A DNA stretch of 64,000 nucleotides from Brevibacterium luteolum (GCF_013004595.1 NZ_JABEMC010000009.1:33652-97651), one strand, 5' to 3'; numbered from the stretch's first letter, positions 8,046 through 17,213 are shown. Numbers and translations are program-made. The notes: a model not told the origin generated them from the letters alone.

Positions 8046-8960
8046 ATGACGAGTGCCCCCGCCCCGCGCGCTGATGCCGAGATCCCAGCCTTCATCGCCG
8101 GCCTCGGCCTGCCCGGTCTGGCTGACATCCACATCCACTTCCTGCCCGAGCGGATGCTTGAGAAAGTGTGGGCGGTCTTCGACAACGCCGGTGAGGTCTA
8201 CGGCCAGGACTGGCCGATCACCTACCGCTTCGACACCGCCACCCGGCTCTCGATCGCGCGCAGCTTCGGGATCCCGGCGATCCCGGCCCTGACCTACCCG
8301 CATAAGCCGGGCATGGCCGTCTGGCTCAATGGCTGGAACACGGACTTCGCTGCGGCTCATGACGATGTCATCCACTGCGGCACCCTCTATCCGGAGCCCG
8401 GCGTCGGCGACTACGTCCAGGCCGCCCTCGATGCTGGGGCCAGGCTGTTCAAGATGCATGTGCAGGTCGGCGACTACGCCCCGGACTCCGCACTGCTGGA
8501 CCCAGCCTGGGAGGCACTGGCCGCAGCCAGGGTGCCGGTCGTCATCCATGTGGGCTCCGGTCCGCGGCCGGGCACCTATACGGGACCGGAGCATATGCGG
8601 CAGGTGCTGCGGAACTTCCCGCAGCTCACGGCGGTCATCGCGCATATGGGAATGCCGGAGTATCACGAGTTCGCCGACCTGGCAGAGGAGTTCGACAACG
8701 TCCACCTCGACACGACGATGTTCGCCACCGACTTCATCAACCAGCTCGCCCCCTTCGACGACCGCTACGTCGACCGGCTGGCGGAGCTGCGTGAGCGGGT
8801 TGTGCTCGGCTCGGACTTCCCGAACATCCCGTACCCGTATGCCCATCAGCTCGAGGCTCTCGTGCGGCTGGGCCTGGGGGACGAGTGGCTGCGCGCGGTG
8901 CTGTGGGACAACGGTGCCCGCCTGCTCGGCCTGCCGGCCCGCACACAGCCTCGCCAGTGA
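8046..8960 (+). CDS. Amidohydrolase family protein (amidohydrolase-2 fold)
   Basis: A 304-residue metal-dependent hydrolase or decarboxylase. DIHIHF (His29 and His31) is the HxH metal motif; VIHVGSG and IAHMGMPEYHEF supply further histidines, and GSDFPNIPYPY holds the late catalytic Asp. The protein is close to the usual length for the amidohydrolase-2 family, whose substrates are mostly ring carboxylates or lactones. A TAGCGT -10 box at 8033-8038 ends 7 nt before ATG 8046, which suggests a leaderless message. It converges on the amidase-Idi gene with only 6 bp between stop codons. Confidence 0.8.
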   Translation: MTSAPAPRADAEIPAFIAGLGLPGLADIHIHFLPERMLEKVWAVFDNAGEVYGQDWPITYRFDTATRLSIARSFGIPAIPALTYPHKPGMAVWLNGWNTDFAAAHDDVIHCGTLYPEPGVGDYVQAALDAGARLFKMHVQVGDYAPDSALLDPAWEALAAARVPVVIHVGSGPRPGTYTGPEHMRQVLRNFPQLTAVIAHMGMPEYHEFADLAEEFDNVHLDTTMFATDFINQLAPFDDRYVDRLAELRERVVLGSDFPNIPYPYAHQLEALVRLGLGDEWLRAVLWDNGARLLGLPARTQPRQ

Positions 8961-8966
8961 GTGCGC

Positions 8967-10982
8967 TCATGCCTGCTGGGCGCCGGTGGAGGCACGCAGC
9001 AGCTGCCACTCCTCCTGCATCCACGGGCTGAACATGAACGGCATCCCGGCCACAGCAGCGTCGAGGTGCTCGGGTTCGACCCAATCGTATTCGGCGACTT
9101 CGTCAGCAGCCGGGTCGAGGTCGCCGGTGAGCACAGCGGTGAAGACCGGGCAGATCTCGTTCTCCACCACGCCCGAGGCGTCGGTCGCGCGGTAGCGGTA
9201 GGCCGGCAGCACCGTGGTGAGGTCGCGCAGCCGGCAGCCGAGCTCCTCGGCGGCACGCCGGTGCACGGCAGCGGCGAGCGGTTCGCCGGGGCCCGGGTGT
9301 CCGCAGAGGGCGTTGGTCCACACGCCCGGCCAGGTCTTCTTGCTCAGGGCGCGGCGGGTGAGCAGCACCCGGCCGGCGGTGTCGAAGACGAAGCAGGAGA
9401 ACGCCTGGTGCAGCGGCGTTTCGGCGGTGTGCACCGTGGCTTTGTCTGCGGTGCCGAGCGCGGCACCGTCATCGGAGACGAGCACCACCTGCTCGACCGG
9501 GTTCTGCCCGGTTCCCGCATCCGCAGCGCCTTGCCCGCCGTCCAATCCACCCCCGCTCGCTCCATCGCCCCGCGCCTCATCTGCGCCGGCGGTGATGATC
9601 TGGGCGACGATGTCGACGAGCGCGCTGTCCTGCCACGGGGCTGCGGCGATCTGCACACTGGCAGGGAACTGCGCCGTCACCTGCCCGTCAGCACCGGGCA
9701 GCAGCCGCGGCAGCGCGTCGATGGGCACGCTCACCGCCGGCCAGCCGAGCACGTTGAACAGCTGCGAATAGGCCCGGAACGCCCAGCGCACCCCCTGGTC
9801 GGTAGCCTCCCACGGCACTGGCTGGCAGCCCATCGTCGGGGTGAGGATGACATCGACCCGGGCGAACACCTCGGCTGCGGCGGCACGCAGCTCCGCGCAG
9901 CCGGCCACCGCGCGCTCATAGTCAGCAGCGCTGACCGTCTGATCGTGTTCGATGTTCGCCCGCACCTGCGGCTGATAGTCGCGGTGGCCGGCCTCCCATG
10001 CCGGGCGGTGGATGAGCCAGCTCTCCCGGGCGCGCATGGTCGAGTAGCTCTGGGCGGTCGCCGGGAGGTCGAAGGCGCCGGTGAGGTCGACGAGCTCGAT
10101 TTGCCACCCCGTGGCGGCTGCGGCCGCGCAGCGCTGCTGAAGCCACGGCCGCACGCGGGCCTCGAACCACGCGCGATCATGGGCGAGGCCGCCGCCGGGG
10201 TGCGCCCCGGCACCCAGGTCGTCGGCGGCGAAGACGCCGATCCGCAGCACGCGGCGCCCCTCACCGGAGGCGAGGTCCGCCAGCCGCTGGTCCCCCACCT
10301 CGGGGGCGGGCACCGTGGCCTGTCCGGGAACCGGGCCGGGGCAGGCTGCGGCGAACCGGGGCCACAGGGCGGCAAGCTCAGCTGGGGTGCGGGTGAAGAG
10401 GCCGACGGTGTCGAAACTGCCTGACAGCGGGGCGACACCTGCGGTCGGGAGCCGGCCGAGCGTCGGCTTGAAGCCGACGATCCCCGCACACGCGGCTGGC
10501 ACGCGCACAGATCCGGCTGTGTCCGTGCCGAGGGCGGCGGGCACGATGCCGGCGGCGACGGCGAGCGCGGAGCCGTAGCTGGAGCCCCCGGTGGTATAGC
10601 CGGGCCAGATCGGGTTGACGCCGCGGCCGTGCGTGCTCTCCTCGCCCATGATGCCGTAGGAATGCTCCTGGCAGGTCGTCTTGGCCACCGGCACCAGGCC
10701 GAGGCGCTCGCACAGTTCGATGACCGCCGCCGAGGCAGCGGCCGGCTCCTCGGGTCGGACGTGGGAGCCCATCGTGGTGAGGGAGCCGGCGATGTCGATG
10801 ACGTCCTTGACCGCGATCGGCATGCCGGCAGCGCGCGGGTCGACCGGGAGGGTCTCGACGATGGCGTTGAGGTCGCGGCCGATCGTCTCACACGCCGCCA
10901 GCGCCTGGGCGACGGTGAGGGCGCGGATGGGCTGGCCGGCGGTGGTGCCACGGGGATTGTCCATAGTCCATTCGTACAGCAT
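8967..10982 (-). CDS. idi: Fusion of an amidase-signature enzyme with type 1 isopentenyl-diphosphate isomerase
   Basis: One uninterrupted frame of about 671 codons encodes two enzymes. Residues ~20-460 are an amidase: catalytic Lys59 ([10 protein letters not shown]), GGSSYGS at 132-138 and the nucleophile region [11 protein letters not shown] (Ser158), so the Lys-cisSer-Ser triad is intact. A Gly/Ala/Asp-rich linker follows (~470-500). The C-terminal ~180 residues are a complete Idi: [20 protein letters not shown] with the catalytic Cys, a Nudix-like [17 protein letters not shown] with the metal-binding Glu pair, and a terminal FSPWM. Idi interconverts IPP and DMAPP and would feed the carotenoid genes upstream in the window. 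The start is uncertain: ATG 10982 (weak AGG 7-9 nt upstream) or ATG 10964. The frame stays open far upstream, but that part is antisense to the copper-storage gene. Confidence 0.85.
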   Translation of the reverse strand: MLYEWTMDNPRGTTAGQPIRALTVAQALAACETIGRDLNAIVETLPVDPRAAGMPIAVKDVIDIAGSLTTMGSHVRPEEPAAASAAVIELCERLGLVPVAKTTCQEHSYGIMGEESTHGRGVNPIWPGYTTGGSSYGSALAVAAGIVPAALGTDTAGSVRVPAACAGIVGFKPTLGRLPTAGVAPLSGSFDTVGLFTRTPAELAALWPRFAAACPGPVPGQATVPAPEVGDQRLADLASGEGRRVLRIGVFAADDLGAGAHPGGGLAHDRAWFEARVRPWLQQRCAAAAATGWQIELVDLTGAFDLPATAQSYSTMRARESWLIHRPAWEAGHRDYQPQVRANIEHDQTVSAADYERAVAGCAELRAAAAEVFARVDVILTPTMGCQPVPWEATDQGVRWAFRAYSQLFNVLGWPAVSVPIDALPRLLPGADGQVTAQFPASVQIAAAPWQDSALVDIVAQIITAGADEARGDGASGGGLDGGQGAADAGTGQNPVEQVVLVSDDGAALGTADKATVHTAETPLHQAFSCFVFDTAGRVLLTRRALSKKTWPGVWTNALCGHPGPGEPLAAAVHRRAAEELGCRLRDLTTVLPAYRYRATDASGVVENEICPVFTAVLTGDLDPAADEVAEYDWVEPEHLDAAVAGMPFMFSPWMQEEWQLLRASTGAQQA

Positions 10983-11344
10983 CTGCGGCCTGAGTGGGCG
11001 CTCATCCGATGGGGAGTATACCCGTTGTGCAGAAGTGTCCGGCACGGTGGTGTTCGGCTGGCAGATGTGTCTAGCTTCGAACTTGCGTTGACGACCGGTG
11101 CGGTGGGTTCTTGTCGGCAGGCTTGATCGCGGGATGGACCCTGGATGCCTGAGCTTTGAGGGAGCGTTGCGCCGCGGTGCAACTGAGGGATGTCCGACCA
11201 ACTGCGTGCTTAGCGAGAACAGTGAAAGGTGGAGCATGCGTCTGTTTGACGGTCGCCCCTCACAACCCCTCCGGTCGGACTTGAGCCACTCAGCCACAGA
11301 GCTGGGGTCAATTGCAAAGGGTCCCTGTCGGTGGGCAGAACGGC
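10983..11344. other. Non-coding gap at the left border of the copper island
   Basis: No convincing gene. The minus strand carries a good TATACT -10-like box near 11018-11023 that could serve the amidase-Idi gene. At 11281-11297 the minus strand reads GTGGCTGAGTGGCTCAA, which resembles the D-arm of a class II tRNA, but no anticodon arm or acceptor stem follows. Open frames here lack family features and look like chance or decayed sequence. Confidence 0.5.
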
Positions 11345-11377
11345 GGCCTGGTCGATCGTTGTCGGATCGACCAGGCC
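11345..11377 (-). terminator. Hairpin terminator after the copper-storage gene
   Basis: GGCCTGGTCGATC and its perfect complement GATCGACCAGGCC are separated by 7 nt, giving a 13-bp stem just past the stop codon at 11390. There is no clear T-tract. Confidence 0.6.
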
Positions 11378-11389
11378 GGGTAGTAGGGG

Positions 11390-11797
11390 TCAGCCGATCG
11401 CGGCCAGGAGGTCGGCGCAGGCCTGTTCGCATCGGCGGCAGGCCTCGGCGCAGACGCGGCAGTGCTCGTGCATGTCCGCGTGCTTCTCGCATTCGGCGGC
11501 GCATTCTGCGCACGCTGCCCGGCATGCCTCGAGTGCGGCTTTGACCGTGGCCAGGTTCTGCCCGGTGCGGCGGCTGAGAATGCTGCCGGTGGCCGCGCAG
11601 AGGTCCGCGCAGTCAAGGTTGAGACGGATGCAGTTGCGCAGATCGGCGACCATGTCTTCGGCCAGGCAGGCATCGGCGCAGGCCGTGCAGGTCTGGGCGC
11701 ACTCGAAACAGGCGGCGATGCAATCGGCGAGTTTCTGCACGTCCAGACCGGTGGTGTCGTTGGGGTGGGTCTCGATCATTGAAGTGATGTGAGTCAT
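11390..11797 (-). CDS. Four-helix-bundle Cys-rich copper-storage protein (Csp3-like, DUF326)
   Basis: A 135-residue protein in which cysteines recur along predicted helices (ADCIAACFECAQTCTAC, NCIRLNLDC, ACRAACAEC, CRVCAEACRRCEQAC). This is the pattern of Csp/DUF326 four-helix bundles that hold many Cu(I) ions in their core. There is no signal peptide, so it is probably the cytosolic Csp3 type, storing or buffering copper. ATG 11797 has AAGGAG about 8 nt upstream; the longer frame starting at 11848 lacks this. A putative response-regulator box lies 96 bp upstream. Iron or zinc binding cannot be excluded from sequence. Confidence 0.85.
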   Translation of the reverse strand: MTHITSMIETHPNDTTGLDVQKLADCIAACFECAQTCTACADACLAEDMVADLRNCIRLNLDCADLCAATGSILSRRTGQNLATVKAALEACRAACAECAAECEKHADMHEHCRVCAEACRRCEQACADLLAAIG

Positions 11798-11892
11798 CGC
11801 TGCGCTCCTTCTTCTCCGAGGCGGTGCTAGGAAGCACCCGGCTACCATCGACGCTAGGTGACCCGCCGACCAAAGCGAAGCCGCCAGAAGCT

Positions 11893-11915
11893 GATCTTCG
11901 CAGAATCTTCATGAA
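11893..11915. promoter_or_regulatory. Putative copper response-regulator box (direct repeat) upstream of the Csp gene
   Basis: ATCTTCG (11894-11900) and ATCTTCA (11905-11911) are direct repeats 11 bp apart, matching boxes at 17191 and 18259. One helical turn between repeats is what a dimeric OmpR-type regulator recognises, so the regulator at 16420 is the natural candidate. That assignment is an inference. Confidence 0.6.
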
Positions 11916-11960
11916 CCGCAGTCCGGTCCGATGCCCGGTTCCCCTTCCGGAGAAAAAAGT

Positions 11961-12602
11961 TCAGAGGTTTTCGAGCATCGTCTTCATCTCCTGGATCTCT
12001 GCTTCCTGGTCTTCGATGACCTGCTCGGCCAGGGCGACGGCCTGCGGGTTCTGCCCGTCGGCGACCTGCTGCTCGGCCATGTCGACGGCACCCTCGTGGT
12101 GTCTGGTCATCTGTTCCAAGTACAGCTTCGCGGCGTCGGTGCCGGTGGCGTCTTCGAGCTGTTGCATGTCGTCTTCGCTCATCATCCCGCTCATGCCGCC
12201 GTGACCGCCCATGCCACCCGTGCCGTCCATGTCGTCCATGTTCATGGGTTGCTGGCCCCAGGCTTCGAGCATGGCGTTCATCCGGTCGATCTCGGGCCCC
12301 TGCGCGTCGATCACGCCTTGGGCGAAGTCGGCGACGTTCTGCGGGATGTCGTCCTTGGCCAGCAGGATCTCGCTCATCTCGACGGCCTGCTGGTGGTGGG
12401 GGATCATCATCTGCGCGAACATCACGTCGGCGTCGTTGTGCTCCGCGGAGATCTCCTCTCCGGTGCCAGCGGTGTCGGTGGCGACCGAGGTCTCAGGGAC
12501 GGGAGCCTCCCCGGTGCTGCCGGGGTCGGCGTTCCCGGCGCATGCCGAAAGAATGAGCGTGCCGGCGACGGCTGCTGCAACTGCCAGTGAGGTGCGCTTC
12601 AT
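11961..12602 (-). CDS. DUF305 lipoprotein, Met/His-rich
   Basis: A 213-residue secreted lipoprotein: signal peptide with lipobox ILSAC (Cys near residue 20), a Thr/Glu/Pro linker, then two DUF305 helical repeats with conserved MMIPHHQQAVEM and MTRHHEGAVDMAE motifs. A Met/Gly/His-rich segment (GGMGGHGGM) lies between them and is typical of copper-binding sites. DUF305 proteins accompany copper exporters, but their biochemical role is unsettled. ATG 12602 overlaps the stop of the upstream ATPase gene (ATGA), so the two are translationally coupled. The frame reads open far upstream, antisense to nothing but inside the ATPase gene in another frame, and is not used there. Confidence 0.85.
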   Translation of the reverse strand: MKRTSLAVAAAVAGTLILSACAGNADPGSTGEAPVPETSVATDTAGTGEEISAEHNDADVMFAQMMIPHHQQAVEMSEILLAKDDIPQNVADFAQGVIDAQGPEIDRMNAMLEAWGQQPMNMDDMDGTGGMGGHGGMSGMMSEDDMQQLEDATGTDAAKLYLEQMTRHHEGAVDMAEQQVADGQNPQAVALAEQVIEDQEAEIQEMKTMLENL

Positions 12603-14848
12603 GAGGTGACCTTTCCTTGCTGGTGGACGGTTTCCGGTCGGGACGTCTCGGTGGGGGTCGGTGCCAGCCGGGCCGGGTCGAGTTCGGTGCGGCGCAGCAG
12701 CTGTGCGTTGAGCGCGACGATAATGGTCGACAGGGACATCAGGATCGCGCCGACGGCCGGGGAGAGCACGAACCCGATGGGGGCCAGGACTCCGGCGGCC
12801 AGCGGGACGGCGAGGACGTTGTAGCCGGTCGCCCATGCCAGGTTCTGGATCATCTTGCGGTAGCTGGCCCGGGATAGGTCGATCATCGACAGCACTGCTC
12901 GCGGATCGTCGCTGGCCAGTACGACGCCGGCCGATCCCATCGCCACGTCGGTGCCGGCCCCGATCGCGATGCCGACGTCTGCCCGGGCAAGGGCGGGGGC
13001 GTCGTTGACGCCGTCGCCGACCATTGCTACCGACAGTCCCCTGTTCTGCAGGTCGGTGACGGCGGAGTCCTTGTCCTGCGGGAGGACTTCGGCGAAGACC
13101 TCGTCGATGCCGAGGTCGCGCCCGACGGCGTCGGCGACCTGCTGGGCGTCGCCGGTGATGAGGGCGACCTTCACACCGCGTTCCTGCAGGGCGTGGACTG
13201 CGGCCCGGGATTCCGGCCGTACCTGGTCCTCCAGGGCGACCGCGCCGATAATGGTCCGGTCCTGCACGATGTGCAGGACGCTGGCGCCGCGCTGGGTCCA
13301 TTCCGCGACGTCGGCGGCGATCTCGGTCGGGGATTCCAGCCCGTAGTCGCGCAGCATGTTGGGCCCGCCCACGGTGATCTCGGAACCGTCGACGATGGCG
13401 CGGACCCCGCGCCCGGCGGCGGTGGTGAACTCACTGGCCTGCAGACGAGTCGAGGCCGCTTCCGGGTGTTCGGCTGCCGCTGCGGTGATCGCCCGTGCCA
13501 CCGGGTGTTCGCTGTTGGCTTCGGTGGCGGCGGCCAGCGCCAACACGCGGCTTTCACTGATTCCTGACACATGCGCGGTCCCGGTGACGGCGTGCGCGCC
13601 CTGCGTGAGAGTGCCCGTCTTGTCGAAGAGCACGATATCGATCGAGCGCATCCGCTCCAGCGCGAGCCGGTCCTTGATGAGCAGGCCCGACCGGGCGGCC
13701 TTCTCGGTCGAGATGGCGATCACCAGCGGGATCGCCAGTCCGAGTGCGTGCGGGCAGGCGATGATCAGCACGGTGACGGTGCGGATGACTGCCTGGTCGG
13801 GCGCGCCCAGCAGCGTCCAGATGAGCGCAGTGATGATGCCGGCGCCCAGCGCGAACCAGAACAGCAGCGCTGCGGCACGATCAGCCAGCGCCTGCGCCCG
13901 CGACGACGATGCCTGCGCGTCGGCGACCATCCGCTGAATGCCGGCCAGGGCAGTCTCGCCGCCGGTGGCTTCCACGGTTAGACGCACCGCGTTGTCCGTG
14001 GCGACGGTGCCGGCCACGATCTTGTCACCGAGTTCACGCAGGACGGGTTTGGACTCACCGGTGATCATGGACTCGTCGAACTCGGCGTGCCCGTCGATGA
14101 TGCGTCCGTCGGCCGGGACCCGGGCCCCGGACCGAACCAGCACCGTGTCACCGGTCTGCAGTTCGGCGATCGGGACGGTGATGGTCCCGGACTCGGTGAC
14201 CTTCTCCGCCTCGTCGGGCAACAGCTCGGCCAGCGCGTCGAGGGCACCGGATGCCGCACCGAGGGCGCGCATCTCCAGCCAGTGCCCCAGCAGCATGATG
14301 GTGACCAGCAGCGCCAGCTCCCACCAGAAGTCGAGCATGAAGTCGCCGATGCCCAGGCTGGTGGCCCAGGAGGCGACGAAGGCCACGGTGATGGCCATCG
14401 CGATCAGCAGCATCATCCCCGGCTGCCGTGATTTCAGCTCATTGAGCCCGCCCTTGAGGAAGGGCATGCCGCCGTAGACGTAGATGACGGTGCCCAGCAC
14501 CGGGGCGATCCAGGCCGAGCCGAAGAACTCGGGCACTTGGTAGCCGAGCAGGTCGGCGACCATGTGGCTGAAGATGACGACCGGCACCGACAGGATCAGG
14601 CTGACCCAGAACCGGTTGCGGAACATCGCGACACTGTGCCCGGCGTGCTCCCCGTGGCCTGCGTGCGCGTCATGGTCGTGTCCGGCGTGACTGTCGTGGG
14701 CGGGTGCCGGGGCTTCGTCAAGGGCGGAGTGGCCGTGGCCCTGCGGCATCGCCTGTCCGTGGCTGTCTGCGTCGAGGTGGTCGTGGTGGTGATGGGCGTG
14801 GGTGTGATCTGCCGGTTCGGGCTGGTGGTGGTGCTCCGGATTGCTCAT
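12599..14848 (-). CDS. copB: P1B-type copper-translocating ATPase, CPH class (CopB-like)
   Basis: A 749-residue heavy-metal pump. The first ~72 residues are extremely His-rich. Transmembrane motif IIACPHALGLAIP (about residue 370) is CPH rather than CPC, the P1B-3 signature associated with Cu(II)/Cu(I)/Ag export. The phosphorylation site DKTGTLT, actuator MITGESKP and hinge GDGVNDAPALARAD are all intact, and there are the expected helices on each side. No HMA domain is fused; a separate chaperone gene precedes it. It sits in one operon: chaperone, ATPase, DUF305 lipoprotein, under the CsoR-type operator at 15264. Confidence 0.93.
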   Translation of the reverse strand: MSNPEHHHQPEPADHTHAHHHHDHLDADSHGQAMPQGHGHSALDEAPAPAHDSHAGHDHDAHAGHGEHAGHSVAMFRNRFWVSLILSVPVVIFSHMVADLLGYQVPEFFGSAWIAPVLGTVIYVYGGMPFLKGGLNELKSRQPGMMLLIAMAITVAFVASWATSLGIGDFMLDFWWELALLVTIMLLGHWLEMRALGAASGALDALAELLPDEAEKVTESGTITVPIAELQTGDTVLVRSGARVPADGRIIDGHAEFDESMITGESKPVLRELGDKIVAGTVATDNAVRLTVEATGGETALAGIQRMVADAQASSSRAQALADRAAALLFWFALGAGIITALIWTLLGAPDQAVIRTVTVLIIACPHALGLAIPLVIAISTEKAARSGLLIKDRLALERMRSIDIVLFDKTGTLTQGAHAVTGTAHVSGISESRVLALAAATEANSEHPVARAITAAAAEHPEAASTRLQASEFTTAAGRGVRAIVDGSEITVGGPNMLRDYGLESPTEIAADVAEWTQRGASVLHIVQDRTIIGAVALEDQVRPESRAAVHALQERGVKVALITGDAQQVADAVGRDLGIDEVFAEVLPQDKDSAVTDLQNRGLSVAMVGDGVNDAPALARADVGIAIGAGTDVAMGSAGVVLASDDPRAVLSMIDLSRASYRKMIQNLAWATGYNVLAVPLAAGVLAPIGFVLSPAVGAILMSLSTIIVALNAQLLRRTELDPARLAPTPTETSRPETVHQQGKVTS

Positions 14849-14882
14849 CGTTGTCCTTCACAGTCAGGGGATGGGTAGCCGA

Positions 14883-15206
14883 TCAGGCTTCTGTTCCGGG
14901 GTATCCGGCCGCGGCAAGCGCTGATTGCAGCGCCGCCGTGTCCACCGGTGCGCTGCTGGTCACCGTGACGGTGGACCGGCCGTGGGCTACCAGCGTGACG
15001 TCCACCTGGGCGTTGCGGTCCACCGCGTGTATGGCCTTGGTCACGCGCGAGGCGCAGCCCTGGCAGGTCAGCCCTTCTACAGCGAGTGTGAGCGTGGAGG
15101 CCGGCCCGGCACTGCTGCCAGTTGCGTTTGTAGTGGCGGTGTCGGCTGGTGCGCAGCAGGCGCAGCCTGCCGATGCGAGGGGCAGCTGACGGGAGGATGC
15201 GGTCAT
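14883..15206 (-). CDS. copZ: CopZ-like HMA-domain copper chaperone with Cys-rich N-terminus
   Basis: A 107-residue protein with an extra N-terminal CACC cluster (SAGCACCAPAD, about residues 11-22) followed by a heavy-metal-associated domain (residues ~38-105) with GLTCQGCASRV, the CxxC copper site. It probably delivers Cu(I) to the ATPase encoded 34 bp downstream. ATG 15206 has AGGAG 7 nt upstream. The vicinal cysteines of the extension might bind additional metal or link to a thiol relay. Confidence 0.88.
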   Translation of the reverse strand: MTASSRQLPLASAGCACCAPADTATTNATGSSAGPASTLTLAVEGLTCQGCASRVTKAIHAVDRNAQVDVTLVAHGRSTVTVTSSAPVDTAALQSALAAAGYPGTEA

Positions 15207-15261
15207 GGTGTGCTCCTGACTTGCGGGCTCGGTGAGGCCGCGCGGGTTTCGCGCGCCTCCG

Positions 15262-15290
15262 ACTATACCCTGTAGGGGTATATGAGTAAA
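15262..15290 (-). promoter_or_regulatory. copZ-copB promoter with CsoR-type operator in its spacer
   Basis: The palindrome TATACCCTGTAGGGGTATA (15264-15282) matches the TATACCC-N4-GGGTATA type bound by CsoR/CstR repressors. On the minus strand TTTACT (15285-15290) and TATAGT (15262-15267) are separated by exactly 17 bp, so the operator fills the spacer and covers the -10 box. This is a classic repression layout about 58 bp before the copZ start. Confidence 0.85.
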
Positions 15291-15301
15291 GGTGTTCATG
15301 C

Positions 15302-16423
15302 TCACGCGGGGCGGGCCTTTCCGGGGGTGCGGGGCAGTTCGATGGTGAACTCCGAGCCGTGTCCGGGGCCGGCGGAGGTGGCGGTGAGGGTACCGCTGTG
15401 GGCTGCGATGAGGGCGTGGGAGATCGTCAGGCCGATGCCGGAGCCGCCGTGGTCGCGGTCGCGGGCGGTGTCGCCGCGGTAGAAGCGTTCGAAGATGTGG
15501 GTGAGCTGGTCGGCGGTCATGCCGTCGCCGGTGTCGGTGACGCGGATGGTCACGGTGTCCGTGGTGCCGGTGGTGGTGAGGGAGACGGTTCCCCCGGGTG
15601 GGGTGTGGCGCAGCGCGTTCGACAGGAGGTTGTCGAAGACTTGCGCCAGCCGTTGCCGGTCGGCGATCACGGTGCCGATTCGGGTGTCGGTGGGGATGGT
15701 GAGGGTCACGCCCTTGGCTGTGTAGCTCTCCTGGACTGCGGCAGCAGTGCTGTCGAGCAGGTCGGCGATGGGTACGGGGGCGGGGTCGAGGTCGATGCGG
15801 CCTTCCTCAGCGCGGGAGACATCGTCGATGTCTTCGACAAGGCGTGTCAGGCGTGCCAGCTGTTCGGCCATCACGGCGTGGGTGGTGGGGTTCCACTCGA
15901 CGACCTGGTCCTGCAGCCCCTCGAGGTAGACGGAGATGACCGAGGCCGGTGTGCTCATCTCGTGGGCGAGGTCGGACAGGATGCGTTGCCGCGTCTCCTC
16001 GGTGCGGGTCAGCTGGTCGGCCATCGTGTTGAACGCTCGGGCCAGGGAGTCGAGTTCGACGCCGGCGCCGACCACCGGGACGCGCACATTGTAGTTGCCG
16101 CGGGCGACTTCGGCTGCCCCAGCGGTGAGCTGTTCCAGCGGGGTGCGGATCGTGCGGGAGAGCAGGAAGCTGGCCAGGAGCGCGCAGGCCAGACCGGTGC
16201 CCAATGCCACCGCCAGGGTGATCAGGTTCGCGTCGCGGTAGGCCTGCTCGACATGGAACAGTTCCGAGGATCCCCCCGGGATGCCGGCCATTTCCAGGTG
16301 TTCGTGGAACAGCGGGGGCCCGGCCAGGGTGGCGACTGCCACCGCTCCGAGCAGGCTTGCCGCCACCACGATCAGCTGCGTGGCGAACAGGCGGGTGGCC
16401 AGGCCGGAGTTGCGCAGCCTCAT
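15302..16423 (-). CDS. Sensor histidine kinase of the copper two-component system
   Basis: A 373-residue membrane kinase: TM1 ~15-35, a short extracytoplasmic loop of ~30 residues containing several Met and His residues (HEHLEM, FHVEQ) that could bind metal, TM2 ~68-88, HAMP ~90-140, phospho-acceptor His154 in SDLAHEMSTP (usually HELRTP), then N, D and G boxes (DNLLSNALRHTPPGG, DTGDGM, GGSGIGL). The start overlaps the response-regulator stop by ATGA. Copper sensing is inferred from position between the copper ATPase operon and the other copper genes. Confidence 0.85.
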   Translation of the reverse strand: MRLRNSGLATRLFATQLIVVAASLLGAVAVATLAGPPLFHEHLEMAGIPGGSSELFHVEQAYRDANLITLAVALGTGLACALLASFLLSRTIRTPLEQLTAGAAEVARGNYNVRVPVVGAGVELDSLARAFNTMADQLTRTEETRQRILSDLAHEMSTPASVISVYLEGLQDQVVEWNPTTHAVMAEQLARLTRLVEDIDDVSRAEEGRIDLDPAPVPIADLLDSTAAAVQESYTAKGVTLTIPTDTRIGTVIADRQRLAQVFDNLLSNALRHTPPGGTVSLTTTGTTDTVTIRVTDTGDGMTADQLTHIFERFYRGDTARDRDHGGSGIGLTISHALIAAHSGTLTATSAGPGHGSEFTIELPRTPGKARPA

Positions 16424-17133
16424 CGGAGCACCATGCGATAGCCGACGCCGCGGACGGTCTCGACGAGGCCGCCACCGTCGGGCTCTTCACCGAGCTTGCG
16501 CCGCAGGTGGCCGATGTGGACGTCGACGATCCGTTCATCGCCGACCCAGGATGTGTCCCAGACGGCGTCGATGAGCTGCCGGCGGGAGAGCACGCGGTTG
16601 GGTGCTGCAGACAAGGCGACCAGCAGGTCGAACTCGGTGCGCGTCAGGGGAAGCACCGCATCGTCGCGGCGGACCTCATGGCCGGCGAGGTCGATGGTGA
16701 GGTCGCCGACGACGCGGACGGAGTCCTGGGGTGGGATTCCGGTGCGGGGACGCCTGAGCACGGCATGGACCCGGGCGACCAGTTCCCGGACGCTGAAGGG
16801 CTTGGTGATGTAGTCATCAGCACCGGCGGCAAGGCCCATGAGCTTGTCGTTCTCACCACCGCGGGCGGTCAGGATCAGCACGTAGCACTCCGACATCGCC
16901 CGCACGCGACGGCAGACCTCGATGCCGTCCAGCCCGGGCAGTCCGAGGTCGAGGATCAGCACGTCAGGCTCCTCGGCCCTGACGCTGTCGAGCGCCTGGA
17001 CTCCGGTGTGTGCCTGCTCAACGTGGAAGCCGTCTCGACTCAGATAGGTCGCCACCATCTGCGCCAGAGGCTTTTCATCCTCGGCAACGACGATGCGCCC
17101 GCCAGAGTGGTGGTCGGTTCGTTCAGCCCGCAT
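16420..17133 (-). CDS. OmpR-family response regulator of the copper two-component system
   Basis: A 237-residue regulator with a receiver domain (acidic VVAEDE, phospho-acceptor Asp62 in ILDLGLPG, Thr in LTARGG, Lys in YITKPF) and an OmpR/PhoB winged helix (TRTEFDLL ... ILSRRQLIDAVW-like segment ... RIVDVHIGHLRRKLG ... VRGVGYRM). Its own promoter region, inside the 3' end of the CDF gene, carries the 11-bp direct repeat at 17191, which suggests autoregulation. The boxes at 11893 and 18259 would extend its regulon to the storage protein and the redox or CDF genes. Confidence 0.9.
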   Translation of the reverse strand: MRAERTDHHSGGRIVVAEDEKPLAQMVATYLSRDGFHVEQAHTGVQALDSVRAEEPDVLILDLGLPGLDGIEVCRRVRAMSECYVLILTARGGENDKLMGLAAGADDYITKPFSVRELVARVHAVLRRPRTGIPPQDSVRVVGDLTIDLAGHEVRRDDAVLPLTRTEFDLLVALSAAPNRVLSRRQLIDAVWDTSWVGDERIVDVHIGHLRRKLGEEPDGGGLVETVRGVGYRMVLR

Positions 17134-17190
17134 GTACCCAGTCTGCCCCCAGTGCTGGCGGCGCACAGCCCTCAGCGCCCGCTGCGGCCG

Positions 17191-17213
17191 AATCTTCGTC
17201 AAACCTTCAAACG
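17191..17213. promoter_or_regulatory. Putative copper response-regulator box upstream of the regulator gene
   Basis: ATCTTCG (17192-17198) and ACCTTCA (17203-17209) repeat at 11 bp, 58 bp before the regulator start and overlapping the last codons of the CDF gene. One base differs from the other two boxes in the second half-site. Confidence 0.6.

Noticed and set aside
11281..11297. tRNA-like D-arm (minus strand GTGGCTGAGTGGCTCAA) at the left border of the copper island
   Set aside because: Only the D-arm resembles a class II tRNA; no anticodon stem, T-arm or acceptor pairing follows, so it is not a tRNA gene and cannot be claimed as an attachment site.
11306..11330. Sequence TCAATTGCAAAGGGTCC resembling an IS6-type terminal repeat
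   Set aside because: Similarity is limited to TTGCAAAG; no transposase or second end is present.
10983..11525. Upstream extension of the amidase-Idi frame
   Set aside because: The extension is antisense to the copper-storage gene and Arg-rich, with no homology features or ribosome site.
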